A stretch of DNA of 13,674 nt from Ignavibacteria bacterium (GTDB lineage Bacteria; Bacteroidota; Ignavibacteria; UBA10030; UBA6906): contig JAOUDE010000029.1 of assembly GCA_029859455.1 (NCBI GenBank), forward strand, positions 1-13,674. The letters run 5' to 3'. Each line of letters starts with the position of its first letter. Within the stretch, counting starts at the first letter, position 1. Below, piece after piece: positions 1-7,411 of this stretch. Made by a program: the position numbers and the translations under genes. The notes under the pieces are model-generated. The model had not been told where the DNA came from, ran no database searches, and saw only the letters and a list, made by a program, of their open reading frames with translations.

Positions 1-1028
1 CAACCAGTGATTTCCGCCTCCCACCTGACTTGTACAGTTTCAATCTGGAGCAGTACGGGGTTTCGATGAAGCCGGACGAGCTTGCCGGGATCGCCCGTTC
101 TGCGTATGGTGCCATTCAGGAGGAGATGCAGGAAGTGGCCCGTCTCGTGGCGGAGGAGAAAGGGCTTGAGTTGAACGACTACCGCGATGTCATCCGTGCA
201 TTGAAGAGTGAGCAGATTGTCGGCGAAGAGATCCTGCCGCTTTACCGAAGGCGGGCAGAAGATCTGGAGACGATCATACGCGACGCGGGACTGGTGACTC
301 TTCCCGAGCGTCCTATGGCGATCCGGCTCGCGTCGGAAGCTGAAAGTGCAGCAAGTCCTGCCCCTCATATGCGTCCTCCACGTCTCATTGGCAACACCGG
401 TGAGGTTGGTGAGTTCGTTCTCCCTCTCAACGTCCCGGGAAAGGAGGCGGATAAAGGGGGGAAGATCGATGACTTCACCTTCGTTGCCGCGTCGTGGACC
501 CTGACGGCGCACGAAGGGAGACCCGGACATGAGATGCAATTCTCCTCGATGGTCGAGAGAGGTGTCTCGACAGCACGCGTGATCTTTGCGTTCAACAGCG
601 TCAACGTCGAAGGGTGGGGGCTCTATTCGGAGGCAATCGTATTTCCATTTCTCCCGCCGGAAGGAAAACTGATCGCGCTCCAGCACAGATTGATCCGCGC
701 GGCGAGAGCATACCTTGACCCGGAACTGCAGATGGGTGTGATCACGAAAGAGGAAGCGTACAGGATTCTGCGCGAAGAGGTGGTTCTTTCCGAAGCGATG
801 GCGACTCAGGAAGTTGACCGTTATACCTTCAGGGCCCCCGGACAGGCAACGTCATACTTCTATGGGTTCATCAGGCTGATGGAACTCCGGAAAGAGGTGG
901 AGGAGGAGCTGTCAGATGATTTCAATCAACGAGGTTTTCACGATTTCATCCTCTCACAGGGCCTGCTCCCGCCGCGTCTCATGCGTGAGGCAGTTCTCAA
1001 GGAGTTTCAGATTGACAACAGGAGGTAG
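1..1028 (+). CDS. DUF885 family zinc-peptidase-like protein, C-terminal part (5' truncated)
   Basis: The reading frame is open from the left edge (first full codon at base 3), so the gene begins outside the window. A TTG at base 30 could be read as a start, but nothing supports it. About 341 residues remain, whereas DUF885 proteins are usually 550-600 residues. Numbered from the first visible codon, the diagnostic motif HEGRPGHEMQ lies at residues 170-179. It matches the family pattern HExxPGHxxQ, in which the two His are predicted metal ligands and Glu171 the likely base. A second conserved block, VEGWGLYSE, begins at residue 202 and supplies Glu203 as the probable third ligand. DUF885 members are gluzincin-like proteins, mostly uncharacterised, some secreted, and presumed peptidases. 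No signal peptide can be judged because the N terminus is missing. The next gene is a dipeptide epimerase, which fits peptide catabolism, but a hairpin lies between them. Confidence 0.85.
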   Translation, partial: TSDFRLPPDLYSFNLEQYGVSMKPDELAGIARSAYGAIQEEMQEVARLVAEEKGLELNDYRDVIRALKSEQIVGEEILPLYRRRAEDLETIIRDAGLVTLPERPMAIRLASEAESAASPAPHMRPPRLIGNTGEVGEFVLPLNVPGKEADKGGKIDDFTFVAASWTLTAHEGRPGHEMQFSSMVERGVSTARVIFAFNSVNVEGWGLYSEAIVFPFLPPEGKLIALQHRLIRAARAYLDPELQMGVITKEEAYRILREEVVLSEAMATQEVDRYTFRAPGQATSYFYGFIRLMELRKEVEEELSDDFNQRGFHDFILSQGLLPPRLMREAVLKEFQIDNRR

Positions 1029-1033
1029 TCCTG

Positions 1034-1064
1034 GATGGAGGGCCGGGCAACCCGTCCCTCCATC
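1034..1064 (+). terminator. Intrinsic-terminator-like hairpin after the DUF885 gene
   Basis: A perfect 9-bp stem pairs GATGGAGGG (1034-1042) with CCCTCCATC (1056-1064). It continues, after one C-T mismatch, into a 4-bp CGGG/CCCG stem with a CAA loop. It starts 6 bases after the TAG stop at 1026-1028. The 3' flank (1065-1078) is pyrimidine-rich (GTGTTCTTCTCT) but has no clean T run, so termination may be partial. The ATG at 1035 lies inside the stem. Confidence 0.6.
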
Positions 1065-1124
1065 GTGTTCTTCTCTCCCGTTGTTTGTCCGCTGTTCGTT
1101 CTGTCTCATACGCGTGATTTGCCC

Positions 1125-2174
1125 GTGAACCTCCGGTACCAGCTTTTTACGATACGACTCAAACGTCGGTTCAGTCTGGCCTCCGGGTCGCGGACAGAAA
1201 CGGCTGCCGTGCTGGTCGCAATCGATGACGGGATGCTGTCCGGTTTTGGCGAGGCCGCACTGCCGCCATATCGCAGCGAGACGGTTGATTCGGTCATCTC
1301 GTTCCTTCGGGATCTTATCCTCCCGTCCCGTCTGGGTCCGGACGATATCTCCGGCTTTCTCAGAAACCTCCATGAACAGGGGGAAGAGCATCCGGGGGCG
1401 CTGGCGGCTGTTGACATGGCCCTCCATGATCTGGTCGGAAAGCAGAACGGTTTCCGGTGGTTCGAGCAATGGGGGCTGAAGGAAGAAGATGTTGCCAGAA
1501 CGTCGTTTACGATTGGCATAGGAGATCGGGACGACATCAGGGAACAGGTCAGGGGAGCGTCAGCGTTTTCGTTCCTGAAGATCAAGCTTGGCGGCAGCGA
1601 TGACCGGGGAGTCATCTCGTGCATACGGGAAATAACCGATACGCCGATTCGGGTCGATGTCAACCAGGGGTGGGATGACCGGGAAGAGGCGGCGGCCACG
1701 ATCGACTGGCTCGCCGGCCGGAACGTTGAGCTCATCGAACAGCCACTCCCTGCGGATCGTCCTGATGATCAGCTGTGGCTCAGGGAGCGGAGCCAGCTGC
1801 CGCTGGTGGCTGACGAGGCGGCAGATCGGACCGATGATCTTGGCGTCATAGCCACCCTGTATCACGGGGTGAATATCAAGCTGATGAAGTGTGGAGGAAT
1901 GGTAGAAGGGAAGAGGATGATTGAGAAGGCGAGGACCCTCGGGCTCGGGGTGATGCTGGGCTGTATGACGGAAACATCGTGTGCCATCTCCGCTGCCGCG
2001 CAGCTGGCTCCGATGGCCGGATGGATCGATCTCGACGGAGCGCTGCTGATCGCAAACGATCCGTTCTATGGAGTCAGTCTTGTGAACGGGACAATCGAGT
2101 ATTCCTCGACACACGGGAATGGTGTCCGGGTTTCAACGACGGAAGGGAGCAGAGGTGGACTTTTCCTGGAGTGA
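1125..2174 (+). CDS. Dipeptide epimerase (L-Ala-D/L-Glu epimerase-like), enolase superfamily
   Basis: This is predicted to epimerise one centre of a dipeptide, as YcjG/YkfB enzymes do with L-Ala-D-Glu from murein. The muconate-lactonising subgroup layout is complete. From the GTG at 1125 (349 residues): the K-x-K pair is in LKIKLGG (Lys152, Lys154); metal ligands are Asp178 in RVDVNQGW, Glu205 in ELIEQPLP and Asp230 in VADEAAD; the second catalytic Lys is in NIKLMKCGG (Lys252); and the D-x-D signature of dipeptide epimerases is Asp302/Asp304 in WIDLDG. I chose GTG 1125 because homology-like sequence begins there (NLRYQLFTIRLKRRF). The alternative ATG at 1035 has a good AGGAGG at 1020-1025, but it sits inside a terminator hairpin and would add 30 residues unlike the family. 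The 3' end overlaps the next gene by 20 bases, suggesting coupled translation. The exact dipeptide specificity cannot be read from sequence alone. Confidence 0.87.
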   Translation: MNLRYQLFTIRLKRRFSLASGSRTETAAVLVAIDDGMLSGFGEAALPPYRSETVDSVISFLRDLILPSRLGPDDISGFLRNLHEQGEEHPGALAAVDMALHDLVGKQNGFRWFEQWGLKEEDVARTSFTIGIGDRDDIREQVRGASAFSFLKIKLGGSDDRGVISCIREITDTPIRVDVNQGWDDREEAAATIDWLAGRNVELIEQPLPADRPDDQLWLRERSQLPLVADEAADRTDDLGVIATLYHGVNIKLMKCGGMVEGKRMIEKARTLGLGVMLGCMTETSCAISAAAQLAPMAGWIDLDGALLIANDPFYGVSLVNGTIEYSSTHGNGVRVSTTEGSRGGLFLE

Positions 2175-3300
2175 AGAAGAGCGCCAGTTGAAGGAGTCGA
2201 TCATCCGGTTCGCCCGGCGGGAGCTGGCGGAGTCAGCGATCGAGCGCGACCGCATGGAACACTTTGACCGGGATCTGTGGGAGCGGTGTGCCCGCTTTGG
2301 CATTCCCGGCCTTCCGTTCCCGGTTCTCTATGGTGGACAAGGCCTCGATATCTTTTCGACCGTTGGAGCGATGGAAGGGCTCGGTTATGCCTGCCGGGAT
2401 AACGGTCTTTTGTTTGGCCTGAACGCGCAGATGTGGAGCGTCCAGATGCCGATCCACAGGTTCGGAACGCCGGATCAGAAAGAGAGGTTCCTCCGCCCTC
2501 TCTGCGAAGGGACATTGGTGGGGGCACACGCGATGACGGAACCCGCATCCGGGTCGGATGCCTTTTCTCTCTCCACCACGGCTGTGCGGGAAGGGGACTT
2601 CTACCGCCTCTCCGGCTCCAAGACATTTGTGAGCCTGGCACCGGTGGCTGATCTCTTTGTTGTCTTCGCCACGGTGAACAGGAAAGCCGGATTCCTGGGA
2701 GTGACCGCATTCCTTCTCGAACGGGATACTGCCGGTTTGAGGGTGGGTAATCCCATCAGCAAGCTCGGCCTCCGATCCTGTCCCTGGGCCGAAGTCTTCC
2801 TGGAGGATTGTCTCGTCCCTCTGGAGAACAGGCTTGGCGATGAGGGCGCGGGAGCAACATTGTTCAACGATTCAATGGAGTGGGAGAGGGGATGTCTCCT
2901 GGCCGGAACGGTCGGAGCAATGGAAAGGCAGCTCGAAGATTGTGTGGAATACGCAAAGACACGCCGTCAGTTCAACAGCCCTATCATTCGGTTCCAGTCG
3001 ATCTCGAACCTTCTTGTCGGAATGCGTCTCAGGCTCGAAACCTCACGCCTTCTTCTGCATCGAATGGCGTCAGAAAAAGCGTCCGGGAAGAGGTGCAGAG
3101 AGCTTGCGGCAATGGCCAAGCTGCATATCAGTGAGAGCTGGAAGCAGTCCTCGCTCGAAGCAATCCAGATACATGGTGGATATGGGTACTCTGTCGAATT
3201 TGAGGTGGAACGGGACTTCAGGGATGCAATTGGCGGGACGATCTACTCGGGAACCTCGGAAATCCAGATGCAAATCATCGCCGATGCGCTGTTGGGGTGA
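2155..3300 (+). CDS. Acyl-CoA dehydrogenase family protein
   Basis: This 381-residue flavoprotein is expected to catalyse FAD-dependent alpha,beta-desaturation of an acyl-CoA and pass electrons to an ETF. The N-terminal helical domain begins FSWSEEERQLKE. The FAD-binding signature AMTEPASGSD is at residues 127-136. A beta domain follows to about 225, and the C-terminal helical domain carries YAKTRRQF (267-273) and IHGGYGY (339-345). The usual catalytic Glu of YEGTSEIQ is Ser365 here (IYSGTSEIQ). Glu244 in EWERG aligns with the helix-G base of isovaleryl-CoA and long-chain acyl-CoA dehydrogenases, so the enzyme is probably still active in that manner. I chose GTG 2155 because it is preceded by GGAAGGGAG (2141-2149) and gives a family-typical start. 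An in-frame ATG at 2119 would add 12 residues with no clear ribosome site. The gene overlaps the epimerase and is probably co-transcribed with it. The substrate is unknown. Confidence 0.9.
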   Translation: MDFSWSEEERQLKESIIRFARRELAESAIERDRMEHFDRDLWERCARFGIPGLPFPVLYGGQGLDIFSTVGAMEGLGYACRDNGLLFGLNAQMWSVQMPIHRFGTPDQKERFLRPLCEGTLVGAHAMTEPASGSDAFSLSTTAVREGDFYRLSGSKTFVSLAPVADLFVVFATVNRKAGFLGVTAFLLERDTAGLRVGNPISKLGLRSCPWAEVFLEDCLVPLENRLGDEGAGATLFNDSMEWERGCLLAGTVGAMERQLEDCVEYAKTRRQFNSPIIRFQSISNLLVGMRLRLETSRLLLHRMASEKASGKRCRELAAMAKLHISESWKQSSLEAIQIHGGYGYSVEFEVERDFRDAIGGTIYSGTSEIQMQIIADALLG

Positions 3301-3457
3301 CATTCCGCGTGATGGCGATCACTCTCTCCTCCTGATTTCTCCACCTCCTTGACATTCTGAGGTACAAGTTGTTCTTTAGTGCAGAGAATCTCCCCCACTC
3401 TGATCCCCCTGCTGTACCCTGCAGAAGACACATCATCCCAATTCCGGAGGTTGAGTC

Positions 3458-6016
3458 ATGAGACTGATTTACACGCTCTTAGTAATATTCGCGTTCGTTG
3501 GGCAGTTCAGCGTGGCCCAACCGATTGCCAGTTACTCGTTCGATGATGGAACTGCGACTGATGTTACCGGGCATGGCCATGATGGCAGAGTGATCGGTGG
3601 GGCAGCGCTTGTTGAAGGGATTGTGGGAGGAGCACTCCATTTTGACGGAATTGATGACCTCGTTGGGATTCCGTTCAGTCAGGAATTCACGACGTCGACG
3701 ATCGGGGTGTCGCTCTGGTTCAAACTGGATGAGACACCAACAGCGGACGCGACCCTGATCAGCAAGATCAAGAGCAGCCGCGGGTACACTGTCTGGATCG
3801 ACGGGGCAGCAGGGGCAGTGATGTTCGGTGTCCATGACATCTCGGGCGGCCTCCATGTTGTTACGGCACCGTATCCTTCTATGCCCGGTGTCTGGACCCA
3901 TCTGCTGGCAGCGTATGACGGGACGGAATTACGCCTCTATCTTCACGGCGAACTCGCAGCATCACTGGTTGAACCAGACCTGCCGATCGCGCAGGACAGC
4001 AAGATTTTTGTGGGCGGCATGAACCGCTCGAACTACTTCAAGGGAATGATCGACCAGGTCTCGATTGGCGAAGGGCCGATCAATGATCAACTCGCCTGCT
4101 CATCCGCCCTCAAGGTCTGGGATCCCGTCAGCTCACGCTGTGTGGATGCATTCCTGGATCTCACCGATGATCTGGGGATCGGGTATCCTCAATACAGGCA
4201 TTTCGGGATCGCTGTTGTGGATGCGAACAACGACGGCTGGGTCGACCTGTATTATCCGAATGGATTGACAGACCCGACTAACACGCCGGTTCCATCCGGG
4301 ACCTGCCCTGAACCGGGTCAGGTTGATCCTCCACCGCCCGAAAACTTCAACACGTTTCACCTGAATAACGGAGACGGGACCTTCAGTGCTGATGTTGCGC
4401 CGGCAGCCGGCGTGGATGACTGGTGGAATGCGATGCGTCATGTCTGGGGAGATTATGATAATGACGGGATGAGGGATCTCCTCTCGCACAACTTTGTCAA
4501 AAGCACTCTGTACCGGGCTGTTTCTCTTGATCCTCTCATGTATGAGGATGTGACCGCCGCAAGCGGTCTGGAAATCTGTATTACCAAGGGAACAGGTGCA
4601 TCCTGGGTTGATCTGAACAACGACGGCCTGCTCGACGTGTACGCGTGTGAGTATGACCCAAACAGGAATGCCGCGGAACATGTCAATAAGATGTTTCTGA
4701 ACAACGGCGATGGAACATTCGCCGATGTCAGTGATGTCGTCGGACTTCTCGATGATAACCCGATGGGGGTTGCATTTGCTGATTATGACAATGACGGCGA
4801 TCAGGATTTCTTCGTAACAAATTCGCATGCCGTGCCTTTCGGAGCACCGAGCCGGCTCTATCGTAATGATGGCTGGGATCAACAGACCGGTATCCCGACG
4901 TTTACGGACGTCGCTGCTGAAGCAGGCGTTGACCTTGTGGGCCCTCCCGGACGGGGGTTCAGTGCCGCCTGGGGTGATTATGATAATGATGGAAGACTGG
5001 ACCTCCTGTATGGAAGGGAATCAGACTCTGAGCTGTTTCACAATGACGGGCCGAACGGCCAGGGGATCTGGACGTTCAGCCCCGCCGCCCAGCAGGGAGG
5101 TCTCAATTTTGACAATCTGGTTTTTCAGGATGGCAATTTCGGTGATCTCAACAATGATGGATGGCTTGACGTCCTCATGGCAAACGCGGCAGGGGAAAAC
5201 AGGGTCTTCCTGAACAACCAGGATGGGAGCTGGCTGGAGATTGCGACTCTCGTCGGCATGGAGCAGGCGGATTACGAGAACCAGGGCGTGGTCCCGGCCG
5301 ATGTTGACAACGACGGCGATGTCGATGTTGTCTGGTATGCGCATGATCTGGGCGAACCGAACACGTTGTACCGGAACGACACAAGAGGAAACAACTGGAT
5401 TCAGTTCCGTCTGACCGGGACCGAGAGCAATCGTGATGCAGTGGGAGCGCGCATTCGTCTGAAATCCACTCTTGGGCCGGGCGAACCGCCAACCTCACAG
5501 ATTCGCGAGGTCTGTGCCGGTACAGGGTTCTTCACCGATATGCCGCGCATTCAAACCTTCGGTCTGGGGAAAGCAACCAGGGCAAAGTCCGTTGAGATTA
5601 CCTGGCCGAGTGGACAGGTTCAGAGACTTGGACCGTTCAACGCGAACCAGCGGATCGATATCACCGAGCCTGGTACCCGCGGATTTGCGCAGAAAGGAAC
5701 TATATCAGCCGGTGCGGTCACAGAGAATGCTGTCGTTCACGAAATGTCTCTTGATCAGAACTACCCGAATCCTTTCAATCCGAGTACCACGATCCGTTAC
5801 AGTGTGAGTAATGCAGGAAGAGTAACGATCGCGGTCTATAACATTCTCGGCCAGATCGTGTCAATGCTGGTGGATGAACACCAGGAGCCCGGACTGAAGA
5901 CTGTGATATGGGATGGTAATAACAGCCAGGGGAGTCCAGTCCCAAGCGGCGTGTACCTTTACAGAATGGATGCAGGGGATTATTCCCGGATGGAGAAGAT
6001 GATCCTGATGAAGTAA
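3458..6016 (+). CDS. Secreted LamG / FG-GAP (VCBS) / ASPIC-UnbV protein with C-terminal sorting domain
   Basis: This is a large exported protein of 852 residues. A signal peptide covers residues 1-20 (hydrophobic core, cleavage after SVA). A LamG/concanavalin-like domain spans about 22-205. Seven D-x-[DN]-x-DG-x-x-D calcium-binding motifs typical of FG-GAP/VCBS propeller blades start at residues 255, 332, 385, 442, 507, 563 and 615. An ASPIC/UnbV domain follows at about 645-725 (SNRDAVGARIRL, FGLGKATRAKSVEITWPSGQ). The final domain, 764-852, begins DQNYPNPFNPSTTIRY and ends MILMK; it is the Por/T9SS type A-like sorting tail. The likely role is a surface-attached or released adhesion or carbohydrate-binding protein, and no catalytic site is evident. 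GGAGG at 3446-3450 sits 7 bases before the ATG. A TTGACA at 3349-3354 could be a -35 box, but I see no good -10. A terminator follows, so the gene is probably monocistronic. Confidence 0.9.
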   Translation: MRLIYTLLVIFAFVGQFSVAQPIASYSFDDGTATDVTGHGHDGRVIGGAALVEGIVGGALHFDGIDDLVGIPFSQEFTTSTIGVSLWFKLDETPTADATLISKIKSSRGYTVWIDGAAGAVMFGVHDISGGLHVVTAPYPSMPGVWTHLLAAYDGTELRLYLHGELAASLVEPDLPIAQDSKIFVGGMNRSNYFKGMIDQVSIGEGPINDQLACSSALKVWDPVSSRCVDAFLDLTDDLGIGYPQYRHFGIAVVDANNDGWVDLYYPNGLTDPTNTPVPSGTCPEPGQVDPPPPENFNTFHLNNGDGTFSADVAPAAGVDDWWNAMRHVWGDYDNDGMRDLLSHNFVKSTLYRAVSLDPLMYEDVTAASGLEICITKGTGASWVDLNNDGLLDVYACEYDPNRNAAEHVNKMFLNNGDGTFADVSDVVGLLDDNPMGVAFADYDNDGDQDFFVTNSHAVPFGAPSRLYRNDGWDQQTGIPTFTDVAAEAGVDLVGPPGRGFSAAWGDYDNDGRLDLLYGRESDSELFHNDGPNGQGIWTFSPAAQQGGLNFDNLVFQDGNFGDLNNDGWLDVLMANAAGENRVFLNNQDGSWLEIATLVGMEQADYENQGVVPADVDNDGDVDVVWYAHDLGEPNTLYRNDTRGNNWIQFRLTGTESNRDAVGARIRLKSTLGPGEPPTSQIREVCAGTGFFTDMPRIQTFGLGKATRAKSVEITWPSGQVQRLGPFNANQRIDITEPGTRGFAQKGTISAGAVTENAVVHEMSLDQNYPNPFNPSTTIRYSVSNAGRVTIAVYNILGQIVSMLVDEHQEPGLKTVIWDGNNSQGSPVPSGVYLYRMDAGDYSRMEKMILMK

Positions 6017-6037
6017 CGGTCAGCATCCGTGTTCATG

Positions 6038-6063
6038 AAGGGGGGCTTCCGGCCCCCTTTTTT
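6038..6063 (+). terminator. Strong intrinsic terminator after the FG-GAP/ASPIC gene
   Basis: A GC-rich stem pairs AAGGGGGGC (6038-6046) with GCCCCCTTT (6052-6060), including one G-T wobble, around a TTCCG loop. An uninterrupted run of six T covers 6058-6063. It starts 21 bases after the TAA stop at 6014-6016 and closes the 3458-6016 transcription unit. Confidence 0.9.
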
Positions 6064-6123
6064 GTTCCTCCATTCCGAGGACTCTCCGGGGATCCCGCTG
6101 CCGGTCTCACGTGTTCGTTTCTG

Positions 6124-6152
6124 TTGAAGGGGAGATCGAAGAAGGATATATT
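6124..6152 (+). promoter_or_regulatory. Sigma-70-like promoter for the transporter pair
   Basis: TTGAAG (6124-6129) and TATATT (6147-6152) match -35 and -10 consensus at 4/6 and 5/6, with the optimal 17-base spacer. Transcription would start near 6159, giving a leader of about 30 bases to the ATG at 6188. The site lies between a terminator and the first gene of a two-gene unit, where a promoter is expected. Confidence 0.6.
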
Positions 6153-6187
6153 AAAGAACAGTTGTCCGATTGAAAACTACAAGCGCA

Positions 6188-7396
6188 ATGGCTAAGGAAG
6201 CAATTTCATACAGGAAAAACAGAGGTCGTCTGGTTCTGGCGGGCGGTGTTCTCGTCGTCTGTCTTGCGGCACTCATTTTCCTTGTCGGTGGTGACGGAAA
6301 TGCCTCGAATGAGGGACCATCGATGAAGGAAATCGTGGTGGAGCGCGGGGTCTTTCAGGTTGTGGTCACAGCAAATGGTATTGTCCAGCCGATTGACAGG
6401 GTGGAAATCAAGTCGAAGGCGAGTGGTGAAATTGTTGATCTCGCTGTTGAAGAGGGCGATGTCGTGAAGAAGGGGGATCTGATCGTTCGCCTCGATCAAA
6501 AGGACGAACGAGCGGCTCTGGCGCAGGCTGTAGCAGACCTGAATATTGCGAATGCCGAACTTCAACAGGCTCAGAGAACATTTGACCGGAGGGAACGGCT
6601 CTATCAGAGCCAACTGATCTCAGAGGAAGAGCGGGATGAAGTGGAGCTGTCACTGGCTGTTGCAAAAGGGAAGGTCATCCAGGCGACCACGACGCTGGAT
6701 CGGACGAAGGAGCGGTTTGAAGAGGCGGTGGTCCAGTCACCGATCAATGGTGTGATTCTGCAGAAATATGTGGAGGAAGGGCAGATCATCGCCTCCGGCG
6801 TGACGAACGTCAGTGGTGGCACACCGATCGTGGATGTGGCGGATATGTCGTCGGTCCATATCGAAGCAGGGATCGATGAGATTGATATCGGCAAGGTCGT
6901 CGTGGGGCAGCCGGTCAGGGTGATCGCCGACGCATACCCCGAACTGAGCTTTGAAGGAAGCGTGGTTCGTCTGGCCCCGGAAGCGCGTGTTGATCAGAAC
7001 GTTACCCTGTTTGATGTCGTGGTCGCCGTGAACAATCCTGAACGCAGGTTGCAGTCCGGGATGAACACGGAGATCGAAATTATTATCGACAGAAGGGAAG
7101 ATGTCCTCCTGATCCCGACAATAGCCCTCCAGCCGGGTGATCGTGGCAGTCCTGATGGAAGCAAAGGTTCCGGGGCGACCGTGCTCCTGAAGAGAGGGAA
7201 CGAGTTCCCGCGTCATCCCATTGAGATCGGCCCTGCCAATTTTGTTTACGTTGTCGTCCTCTCCGGACTGGACGAGGGGAGTATCCTGGGGGTTCCGATG
7301 ACGTCCAGGTTGAAAGAAGAGAATGAACGTCTTGAGGAGCGAATCAAGAGCAGTCGAAGTTTTGGAACGACCAGCAAATCTTCAACTTCCCGATGA
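6188..7396 (+). CDS. Periplasmic adaptor / membrane fusion protein (MacA / HlyD family)
   Basis: This is a 402-residue adaptor subunit of a tripartite ABC-type efflux or export system, anchored in the inner membrane and reaching across the periplasm. One N-terminal membrane segment lies at about residues 14-34 (LVLAGGVLVVCLAALIFLVG). A lipoyl/biotinyl half-motif follows at 74-106 (EEGDVVKKGDLIVRLDQ). A coiled-coil hairpin spans about 104-178 (AELQQAQRTFDRRERLYQ). The second lipoyl half is at 178-198 (VVQSPINGVILQKYVEEGQ), and a beta barrel covers about 215-300. A membrane-proximal domain extends to about 365, before a charged, Ser-rich tail. ATG 6188 is preferred. An in-frame TTG at 6170 would add six residues, and neither has a clear ribosome site. 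The next gene, a MacB-type permease, starts 15 bases later, so the two almost certainly form one unit. Confidence 0.9.
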   Translation: MAKEAISYRKNRGRLVLAGGVLVVCLAALIFLVGGDGNASNEGPSMKEIVVERGVFQVVVTANGIVQPIDRVEIKSKASGEIVDLAVEEGDVVKKGDLIVRLDQKDERAALAQAVADLNIANAELQQAQRTFDRRERLYQSQLISEEERDEVELSLAVAKGKVIQATTTLDRTKERFEEAVVQSPINGVILQKYVEEGQIIASGVTNVSGGTPIVDVADMSSVHIEAGIDEIDIGKVVVGQPVRVIADAYPELSFEGSVVRLAPEARVDQNVTLFDVVVAVNNPERRLQSGMNTEIEIIIDRREDVLLIPTIALQPGDRGSPDGSKGSGATVLLKRGNEFPRHPIEIGPANFVYVVVLSGLDEGSILGVPMTSRLKEENERLEERIKSSRSFGTTSKSSTSR

Positions 7397-7411
7397 GTCC
7401 TCTCCCCTCCG

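Noticed and set aside
954..1735. Antisense frames across the DUF885/epimerase junction
   Set aside because: They oppose strongly supported enzyme genes, show no motif, and cross the terminator hairpin.
4133..4882. 249-codon antisense frame within the FG-GAP gene
   Set aside because: It lies wholly inside a well-supported secreted protein. Its Ile/Val-rich composition is the complement of the repeated Asn/Asp/Gly codons, and no family is recognisable.
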